From Streptomyces sp. DH12 (GTDB lineage: Bacteria > Actinomycetota > Actinomycetes > Streptomycetales > Streptomycetaceae): DNA of 64,000 nt. Every line of letters begins with the position of its first letter. Positions within the stretch are counted from its first letter, which is position 1. The position numbers were made by a program, and so were the translations under genes. Below, in pieces: positions 58,006-64,000 of this stretch. The notes under the pieces were generated by a model. The model saw nothing but the letters and a program-made list of their open reading frames with translations, did no database searches and was not told where the DNA came from. The stretch is from assembly GCF_020873895.1 (NCBI RefSeq), contig NZ_JAHWGT010000023.1, positions 1-64,000 of the forward strand. Direction: 5' to 3'.

Positions 58006-60383
58006 CGGACTGGACGTGGGAGTTCGAGGGGTACGCCCCCGACCGCGAGGCGCTGCGGGAGGCCCTGTGCACCCTGGGCAACGGCTACTTCGCGACGCGC
58101 GGCGCGATCCCCGAGTGCGCGGCCGACGGCACGCACTACCCCGGCACCTACGCGGCGGGGTGCTACGACCGGCTGGCCTCGGAGGTGGCGGGCCGGCGGG
58201 TCGAGAACGAGGACATGGTCAACCTCCCCAACTGGCTGCCCGTGCGCTACCGGGTCGCCGACGGCGACGAGCCCGGCCCCTGGCTGACGCCCGCGCACGA
58301 GTACCTCACCGACCACGCCTTCACCCTCGACCTGCACGGCGGCACCCTGGAGCGCCGCAGCCGCTACGAGGACGACGGCGGGCGGCGCCTCGCCGTGCGC
58401 CAGCTGCGGCTCGTCCACATGGGCGACCCGCACCTCGCGGCGCTGCGCACCGAGTTCACCGCCGAGAACTGGGCGGGGGCGCTGGAGGTGGAGGTCGAGC
58501 TGGACGGGTCGGTCGCCAACACCGGGGTCGCCCGCTACCGGCAGCTCTCCTCCCGCCACCTGGAGGACGTCGGCACCGGCGAGGCCGCCGACGGCCGGGT
58601 GTGGCTGCGGTGCCGCACCGCCTCCTCCGGCATCCGGATCGGGCTCGCCGCGCGGACGACGGCGCCGGCCGGCCTGGAGGTCGTGCACGGCGACCGGCGG
58701 GTCGCGCAGCGGGCGCGCCTGGTGCTGTCGCCGGGCACGACCGTCGTCGTCGACAAGGTCGTGGCGCTGCACACCTCGCGCGACCCGGCGATCGCGGACC
58801 CGCTGCACGCGGCGGTGGACCGGGTGGGCCGCGCCCCCGGTTTCGGGGAGCTGCTGGCCTCGCACCGGACGGCCTGGCAGCAGCTGTGGCGCCGCGCGGA
58901 GCTGCGCGTGCCGAACGCGGCGGGCCGCATCCTGCGGCTCCACCTGTTCCACGTGCTGCAGACGCTGTCGCCGCACACCGCCGACCTGGACGTGGGCGTC
59001 CCGGCGCGCGGACTGCACGGCGAGGCGTACCGGGGGCACGTCTTCTGGGACGAGCTGTTCGTCCTGCCCTATCTGAACCTGCACTTCCCCGAGGTGTCCC
59101 GGGCGCTGCTCACCTACCGGCACCGCAGGCTGGAGCGGGCCCGCTTCTCCGCCCGCGACGCGGGCCGCGCCGGGGCGCTGTACCCGTGGCAGAGCGGGAG
59201 CGACGGGCGGGAGGAGACCCAGCAGCTGCATCTCAACCCGCGCTCCGGCCGCTGGCTGCCGGACCACTCCCACCTCCAGCACCACGTGGGCTCGGCGGTC
59301 GCGTACAACGTGTGGCGCTACGGGGAGGCGACCGGGGACACCGAGTTCCTGCACACCAGGGGCGCCGAGATGCTCCTGGAGATCGCCCGGTTCTGGGCCG
59401 ACTCGGCCACCTACGACGCGGACCTCGACCGGTACCGCATCCTCGGCGTGATGGGGCCCGACGAGTACCACGACGCCTATCCGGGCGCGGACCGGCCGGG
59501 CCTGGACGACAACGCCTACACGAACGTGACGGCGGCGTGGGTGCTGGCGCGGGCGCTGGAGCTGATGACGGAGCTGCCGGAGCCGCGCCGGCGCGAGCTG
59601 GAGGAGCGCACCGGGCTGCACCAGGGCGAACTGGCCCTGTGGGACGACGTGTCGCGCCGGCTGCACGTGCCGTTCCACTCCGGGGTGATCAGCCAGTTCC
59701 ACGGGTACGGAGAGCTGGCCGAACTCGACTGGGAGGGATTGCGGCACCGGTACGGCGACATCCGGCGGCTGGACCGGATCCTGGAGGCCGAGGGCGACTC
59801 CGTCAACCGCTACCAGGCGTCGAAGCAGGCGGACGTGCTGATGCTGGGCTACCTCTTCCCGCCGGCCGAACTGCGCGCGCTGATGCGGCGGCTGGGGTAC
59901 GTGCTGGACGACGGGACGTGGTGGCGGACCGTCGAGTACTACCTGCGGCGCACAAGCCACGGCTCGACCCTGAGCGTGCTGGTCAACGGGTGGGTGCTGG
60001 CGCGGGTGCGGCGGGCGGAGGCGTGGGAGTTCGTCCAGGAGGCGCTCGTCGCGGACATCGCGGACCTGCACGGGGGGACGACCGGCGAGGGCATCCACCT
60101 CGGTGCCATGGCGGGCACGCTGGACCTGGTGCAGCGGGGCCTGACGGGACTCGACACCCGGGGCGGCCGGCTGCGCCTCGACCCGGTGCCGCTGCCGGAG
60201 CTGTCGGAGTACGACTTCACCCTGCGCTTCCACGGCCACTGGGGCGTGCGGCTGCGGATGACCCCGGAGAGCCTGCACGTGACCGTGCCGGAGTCGGGGA
60301 TCGCGCCGATCGACATCGAGCTGCCGGGGTGCGCGGTGTCCATCGAGCCGGGGCGGTCCGTGCGGCTGCCGTTGCCGGAGTAG
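58002..60383 (+). CDS. GH65 family disaccharide phosphorylase or trehalase
   Basis: 793 residues from a GTG overlapping the previous stop. An N-terminal beta-sandwich (about 1-270: WTWEFEGYAPDREALREALCTLGNGYFATRGA) is followed by the (alpha/alpha)6 barrel. Signature blocks are RGLHGEAYRGHVFWDELF, LYPWQSGSDGREETQ, and VMGPDEYHDAY with the general acid Glu488. YQASKQADVLMLGYLF and TSHGSTLSVLV follow, the latter corresponding to the phosphate-binding region in phosphorylases. Substrates in the family include maltose, trehalose and kojibiose. Coupling to a beta-PGM supports a phosphorolytic mechanism. No signal peptide is present, so it acts in the cytosol on a stored or imported disaccharide. 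Confidence 0.9.
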   Translation: MTDWTWEFEGYAPDREALREALCTLGNGYFATRGAIPECAADGTHYPGTYAAGCYDRLASEVAGRRVENEDMVNLPNWLPVRYRVADGDEPGPWLTPAHEYLTDHAFTLDLHGGTLERRSRYEDDGGRRLAVRQLRLVHMGDPHLAALRTEFTAENWAGALEVEVELDGSVANTGVARYRQLSSRHLEDVGTGEAADGRVWLRCRTASSGIRIGLAARTTAPAGLEVVHGDRRVAQRARLVLSPGTTVVVDKVVALHTSRDPAIADPLHAAVDRVGRAPGFGELLASHRTAWQQLWRRAELRVPNAAGRILRLHLFHVLQTLSPHTADLDVGVPARGLHGEAYRGHVFWDELFVLPYLNLHFPEVSRALLTYRHRRLERARFSARDAGRAGALYPWQSGSDGREETQQLHLNPRSGRWLPDHSHLQHHVGSAVAYNVWRYGEATGDTEFLHTRGAEMLLEIARFWADSATYDADLDRYRILGVMGPDEYHDAYPGADRPGLDDNAYTNVTAAWVLARALELMTELPEPRRRELEERTGLHQGELALWDDVSRRLHVPFHSGVISQFHGYGELAELDWEGLRHRYGDIRRLDRILEAEGDSVNRYQASKQADVLMLGYLFPPAELRALMRRLGYVLDDGTWWRTVEYYLRRTSHGSTLSVLVNGWVLARVRRAEAWEFVQEALVADIADLHGGTTGEGIHLGAMAGTLDLVQRGLTGLDTRGGRLRLDPVPLPELSEYDFTLRFHGHWGVRLRMTPESLHVTVPESGIAPIDIELPGCAVSIEPGRSVRLPLPE

Positions 60384-60586
60384 GCGGTCGCGGTCGCGGC
60401 TGCCGCTGCCGCGGGGCGGTGGAGGCCGGTGGGTGTGGTCGGGGGGCCGCGTGGCGGTGTTTCCGGCGGGGCGTCAGAGGGGCGCGGGGGTGGCGAAGGG
60501 GGCGCACGGGGCTTAAAGAGGGGCGCGCAATGGGTAGTTGACGACCTGATTGACGCGGCGCGTCGTCGCGGGGCCTTGATCTTTTC

Positions 60587-60605
60587 GCAGGTTAGGCTAA
60601 CCTAA
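60587..60605. promoter_or_regulatory. Iron box (DmdR1/IdeR operator) of the siderophore operon
   Basis: AGGTTAGGCTAACCTAA (60589-60605) matches 16 of 17 core positions of the DmdR1/IdeR consensus TTAGGTTAGGCTCACCTAA and is nearly palindromic. It lies about 90 bases before the first gene of the operon. It predicts repression when iron is plentiful. Confidence 0.85.
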
Positions 60606-60696
60606 CTTTCCGTAGGCGGCGGTGGGAGCCCCCACCGCGCCCGCCGCGCGTGCGCCTTGTGCGCGACCCCCGCAACACGACCGAAGGGCATCCGCC

Positions 60697-62037
60697 ATGC
60701 CGAACGGTGCGCTGCGCGCCGAGCTCCTCGAGCGCCAGGAGCGACGCGAGTCCTCCGCCCGTACCTACGCAAGCACCCTGCCCGTCGCCCCCGTGCACGC
60801 CGCCGGCGCGGTGATCACCGGGGCCGACGGACGCACCTACCTGGACTGCCTCTCCGGCGCGGGCACCCTCGCGCTCGGGCACAACCACCCCGGCACCGTC
60901 GCCGCGCTCCAGTCGGTCCTCGCCTCCGGCGCACCGCTGCACACCCTCGACATGATCACCCCGCAGAAGGACGCGTTCAGCGGGGAGTTGCTGAGCCGGC
61001 TCCCCGGCGGGCTGCGCGACACCGCGCGGCTGCACTTCTGCAGCCCCGCCGGCACCGACGCCGTCGAGGCGGCGCTGAAACTGGCCCAGCACGCCACCGG
61101 CCGGCGCGGGACCGTGGCCTTCACCGGCGCCTACCACGGCATGACCCTCGGCGCGTCCGCCGTCTCCGGGCCGCCCCGCATGAGCGGCACGGTCGGCGCG
61201 GACGGCGTGCCGGTCACCCGGCTGCCCTACCCCTACGGGCTGCGCTGCCCCTTCGGCACCGGTGACGCCGAGCGGTCCGGGGAGCTGTCGGCACGGCTGC
61301 TGGAGAGCCTGATCACCGACCCCAGCAGCGGGGTGGGGGCGCCGGCCGCCGTCATCCTGGAGGTCGTCCAGGGGGAGGGCGGGGTCGTGGAGGCCCCGGA
61401 CGGCTGGCTGCGGGAGGTCCGCCGCATCACCGCCGAGCACGGCATCGTCCTCGTCGTCGACGAGGTGCAGACCGGCGTGGGGCGCACCGGGCACTACTGG
61501 GCGTGCGAGCGCGCGGGCGTCACCCCGGACGTGCTCGTCACGTCGAAGGCCGTCGGCGGCGGCCTGCCGCTGGCCCTCATCGCGTACCGCCCCGAGCTCG
61601 ACACCTGGCGCCCGGGCCACCACACCGGGACCTTCCGCGGCAACACCCTCGCCATGGTCGCCGGCGAGATCACCCTGCGGACCGTGGCCGAGCAGCAGTT
61701 GGCGGAACGCGCCCTGAAACTCGGCGAGCGGATCCGCCGCGGCCTGCGCGACATCGCCGCCCTGCACCCCGTCCTCGGCGAGGTGCGCGGGCGGGGCCTG
61801 ATGATCGGCGTCGAGCTGGTCGACCGGGACGCCGCCCCCGACCGGCACGGCGTCGCCCCGGGCGACCCGGTGCTGGCCCACGCCGTCCGCGCGGCCTGCG
61901 TCGAGCGGGGCCTGCTGCTGGAGCTCGGCGGGCGGGACGACACCGTCGTCCGGCTGCTGCCGCCGCTGGTCCTCACCGACGAGCAGGCCGACTCCGTCGT
62001 GGAGCGCCTCGCCGCGGCCCTGGCGAGCGTCCGGTGA
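60697..62037 (+). CDS. Diaminobutyrate-2-oxoglutarate aminotransferase (siderophore type)
   Basis: 446 residues from ATG 60697 with GAAGGG upstream. It is a class III PLP aminotransferase: SSARTYASTLPVAPVHAAGA, LDCLSGAGTLALGHNHP, FCSPAGTDAVEAALKLAQHATGR (cofactor phosphate), YHGMTLGA, VVDEVQTGVGRTG, and the PLP Lys284 in TSKAVGGGLPL. This is the pattern of diaminobutyrate aminotransferases that convert aspartate semialdehyde to 2,4-diaminobutyrate. It is first in an iron-regulated operon and overlaps the decarboxylase by 4 bases. In ectoine synthesis (EctB) the same reaction occurs, but no ectoine genes are here. Confidence 0.88.
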   Translation: MPNGALRAELLERQERRESSARTYASTLPVAPVHAAGAVITGADGRTYLDCLSGAGTLALGHNHPGTVAALQSVLASGAPLHTLDMITPQKDAFSGELLSRLPGGLRDTARLHFCSPAGTDAVEAALKLAQHATGRRGTVAFTGAYHGMTLGASAVSGPPRMSGTVGADGVPVTRLPYPYGLRCPFGTGDAERSGELSARLLESLITDPSSGVGAPAAVILEVVQGEGGVVEAPDGWLREVRRITAEHGIVLVVDEVQTGVGRTGHYWACERAGVTPDVLVTSKAVGGGLPLALIAYRPELDTWRPGHHTGTFRGNTLAMVAGEITLRTVAEQQLAERALKLGERIRRGLRDIAALHPVLGEVRGRGLMIGVELVDRDAAPDRHGVAPGDPVLAHAVRAACVERGLLLELGGRDDTVVRLLPPLVLTDEQADSVVERLAAALASVR

Positions 62038-63560
62038 CCCGCAGGGAGGACGGCATAGGGGAGGCCGGCGGCCACCCGCCCGCCGGCCCCGGTGAGGTCG
62101 ACCTCGCCGTCGCGGGCGGCGCCCACGGGGCGTACGCGCTCGGCAAGCTCACCTCGGTGGTGCTGGACGCGCTCGCCGAGGGCGCCGCCGCGCGGGGCGG
62201 GCCGCTGCCCGGCGGCGGCCCCGCCGCGGTCGCCCGGCGGTTACGCGCCGCCTGCGCGCCCGTCCTGCCCGAGCGGGGGACCGGCGCCGAGGAGGCCCTG
62301 CGGACCGTCGTACGGGCGGTCGCCGAGGGCGCGGCCGACCCGGCCGACCCCTGGTGCGCGGCCCACCTGCACTGCCCGCCCCTGGCGGTGGCCGCCGCCG
62401 CCGACCTCGCCGCCGCCGCGCTCAACCCCTCGATGGACTCCTGGGACCAGGCGCCCGCCGCCGCGGTGCTGGAACAGGACGTCACCGCCGCCCTCGCCGA
62501 CCTGGTCTACCCGGGGCGGGCGACGGCCGACGCGCTGGTCACCAGCGGCGGCACCGAGTCCAACCTCGTGGCGCTGCTCCTCGCCCGGGAACGGGCCCGC
62601 GCCGCCGGCACCGCCACGGTGCGGGTGGTGTGCGGGGCCAACGCCCACCACAGCGTGCGGCGCGCCGCCTGGCTGCTGGACCTGCCCGAGCCGGTCACCG
62701 CGGCCGCCCCGGGCGGACGGCTCGACCCGGCGGCCGTCGACCGGGCCCTCGCCCGCACCACCGGGCCCGCCCTGGTCGTGGCCACCGCCGGCACCACCGA
62801 CGAGGGGCTCGTCGACCCCCTCCCCGAGCTGGGGTCCGTCGCCGCGCGGCACGGCGCGGAACTCCACGTCGACGCCGCGTACGGCGGGCCGCTGCTGTTC
62901 AGCGAGCGGCTCGCGCCCCGCCTCGACGGGCTGACCGCCGCCACCTCCGTCACCTTCGACCTGCACAAACTGGGCTGGCAGCCGGTCGCGGCGGGTGTCC
63001 TCGCCGTGGCCGACGGCGCCGCGCTCGCCCCGCTGGCGCTGCGCGCCGACTACCTCAACGCCGACGACGACGGCGAGGCCGGCCTGCCCGACCTGCTCGG
63101 CCGCTCCATCCGCACCACCCGCCGCCCCGACGTGCTGAAGGTCGCCGCCACCCTGCGCGCCCTCGGCCGGGACGGTCTCGGCGCGCTCGTCGAGCACTGC
63201 GTCGACGCCGCGCACGAGCTCGCCGCCCTCGTCGACGACCACCCGCGGCTGCGCCGCCGCCCCGGCGGCATCGGCATCAGCACCGTGCTGTTCCGCCCCA
63301 CCGCCGCGGACGCCGCGGCGCCGGCGGACGGCGACGCGCTGGTCGCCGAGGTGCGCCGCCGGCTCCTCACCGAGGGCCGCGCCGTCGTGGGGCGGGCCGT
63401 CGCCGAGGACGCCGACGGCACCCGCCGCCTGTGGCTGAAGGCCACCCTGCTCCACCCGCGGGCCGCCGGCGAGGACCTGGCCGGCCTGCTCGACCTGGTC
63501 GCCGCCACCGCCGCCCGCACCGGCACCACGCACCCCCAGGAACCGGAAGGACCCCGATGA
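62034..63560 (+). CDS. PLP-dependent diaminobutyrate decarboxylase (group II)
   Basis: 508 residues from a GTG overlapping the previous stop. Group II decarboxylase motifs: CPPLAVAAAADLAAAALNPSMDSWDQAPAA, TSGGTESNLVALLLAR (PLP phosphate), HHSVRRAAWLL, ATAGTTDEGLVDPL, VDAAYGG and Lys312 in FDLHKLGWQPVAAG, the Schiff-base lysine. DesA-type lysine decarboxylases of desferrioxamine clusters are relatives. The adjacent diaminobutyrate aminotransferase makes L-2,4-diaminobutyrate the likelier substrate, giving 1,3-diaminopropane. It overlaps the monooxygenase start by 4 bases (ATGA). Confidence 0.85.
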   Translation: MTRREDGIGEAGGHPPAGPGEVDLAVAGGAHGAYALGKLTSVVLDALAEGAAARGGPLPGGGPAAVARRLRAACAPVLPERGTGAEEALRTVVRAVAEGAADPADPWCAAHLHCPPLAVAAAADLAAAALNPSMDSWDQAPAAAVLEQDVTAALADLVYPGRATADALVTSGGTESNLVALLLARERARAAGTATVRVVCGANAHHSVRRAAWLLDLPEPVTAAAPGGRLDPAAVDRALARTTGPALVVATAGTTDEGLVDPLPELGSVAARHGAELHVDAAYGGPLLFSERLAPRLDGLTAATSVTFDLHKLGWQPVAAGVLAVADGAALAPLALRADYLNADDDGEAGLPDLLGRSIRTTRRPDVLKVAATLRALGRDGLGALVEHCVDAAHELAALVDDHPRLRRRPGGIGISTVLFRPTAADAAAPADGDALVAEVRRRLLTEGRAVVGRAVAEDADGTRRLWLKATLLHPRAAGEDLAGLLDLVAATAARTGTTHPQEPEGPR

Positions 63561-64000
63561 CGACCGAGCAAGCCGCCGAGGAGCCGAGGACCGTCGACCT
63601 GCTCGGCGTGGGCGTCGGCCCGTTCAACCTGTCGCTGGCCGCGCTGGCCGACGGGGTGCCCGGGCTCGACGCCGTCTTCCTCGACCAGCGGCCCGCGTTC
63701 CGGTGGCACCCGGGCCTGCTGATCGAGGGCGCCACCCTCCAGGTGCCGTTCCTCGCCGACCTGGTGAGCCTCGTCGACCCGACCAGCCGGTGGTCGTTCC
63801 TCAACTACATCCGCACCCAGGAGCGGCTCTTCCCGTTCTACTTCGCGGAGCGGTTCCACATACCCCGCGCCGAGTACGACGCGTACTGCCGCTGGGTCAG
63901 CGAGGAGCTGCCCTCCTGCCGCTCCGGCCACCGCGTGGACGCGGTCGCCTGGGACGAGGACCGCGAGGCGTACGCGGCGCGGTACACCCGGCTCGACGAG
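63557..64000 (+). CDS. N-hydroxylating monooxygenase (IucD/SidA type), 3' end outside the window
   Basis: 148 codons are visible from ATG 63557 with GGAAGGA upstream. The FAD-binding start is VDLLGVGVGPFNLSLAAL, then FLDQRPAFRWHPGLLIEGATLQVPFLADLVSLVDPTSRWSFLNYI, the typical N-terminal block of flavin-dependent lysine/ornithine/diamine N6-hydroxylases. It would hydroxylate the terminal amine of 1,3-diaminopropane for hydroxamate formation. The rest of the gene and the expected acetyltransferase and IucA/IucC-type synthetase genes lie beyond the window. Confidence 0.9.
   Translation, partial: MTTEQAAEEPRTVDLLGVGVGPFNLSLAALADGVPGLDAVFLDQRPAFRWHPGLLIEGATLQVPFLADLVSLVDPTSRWSFLNYIRTQERLFPFYFAERFHIPRAEYDAYCRWVSEELPSCRSGHRVDAVAWDEDREAYAARYTRLDE

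Noticed and set aside
60697-62037. EctB of an ectoine operon
   Set aside because: The following genes are a decarboxylase and an N-monooxygenase, and an iron box precedes the operon. No EctA or EctC is present.
62034-63560. DesA (lysine decarboxylase) of a desferrioxamine cluster
   Set aside because: The gene overlaps a diaminobutyrate aminotransferase gene, which desferrioxamine clusters lack. Diaminobutyrate is the more likely substrate, though not proven.

Overview
The window is high-GC actinobacterial chromosome, very probably Streptomyces. Codons end almost always in G or C, GTG and TTG starts are common, and many genes overlap by 4 bases (GTGA/ATGA). Several families typical of Streptomyces are present: a subtilisin inhibitor (SSI), an 18-cysteine Csp3 copper-storage protein, a SigB-type sigma factor with small ATP-binding anti-sigma-like proteins, a ROK regulator, and sugar ABC operons with no ATPase gene. 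No rRNA, tRNA, CRISPR array or intact mobile element was seen; the only transposon trace is a truncated IS5-type transposase.

Region 1 (1-11.4 kb) looks like a surface-glycan or exopolysaccharide assembly locus. It has a flippase fused to a GT4 glycosyltransferase (cut by the window start), a small unknown beta-rich protein, a GT2 glycosyltransferase, a GT4-GT39 fusion, a secreted beta-propeller protein and a stand-alone GT4. The GT4 module of the fusion and the stand-alone GT4 are paralogues sharing an extra C-terminal domain of about 80 residues. The fused copy has lost the GT4 E-x7-E motif to an Ala/Gly-rich insertion.

Region 2 (11.6-18 kb) holds an acyl-CoA synthetase, an AlkZ/YcaQ-like winged-helix protein, a CorA-type transporter, an IS remnant and a membrane Ser/Thr kinase. 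Region 3 (18.3-27 kb) is a glycan-utilisation locus: ROK and GntR/HutC regulators, then an operon for a binding lipoprotein, two permeases, a GH20 hexosaminidase and a secreted CBM3-GH16 enzyme. A perfect inverted repeat lies just before the operon.

Region 4 (27.5-36 kb) carries an acyl-CoA dehydrogenase coupled to a PAS-GAF-SpoIIE phosphatase, membrane proteins, a methyltransferase, Csp3 and a MerR regulator divergent from a SulP transporter. Region 5 (36.5-53.5 kb) is rich in stress-signalling parts: three ATP-binding anti-sigma-like proteins, a STAS antagonist, a PAS-ANTAR protein and a SigB-like sigma factor preceded by a SigB-type promoter. With them are SSI, a second CorA, a cardiolipin-synthase-like PLD protein, a RecQ helicase with DEAQ in place of DEAH, and a secreted metal-dependent hydrolase.

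Region 6 (53.5-64 kb) contains a secreted pseudo-protease with FG-GAP repeats, a class A beta-lactamase, an unusual mixed 16/17-bp tandem array, and a beta-phosphoglucomutase/GH65 pair. At the end, a near-consensus iron box precedes the start of a siderophore operon of the rhizobactin/schizokinen type (diaminobutyrate aminotransferase, diaminobutyrate decarboxylase, N-monooxygenase), which runs off the window. Starts were chosen by ribosome-binding site, codon overlap and family length. All functions are inferred from motifs read by eye; no database search was possible.
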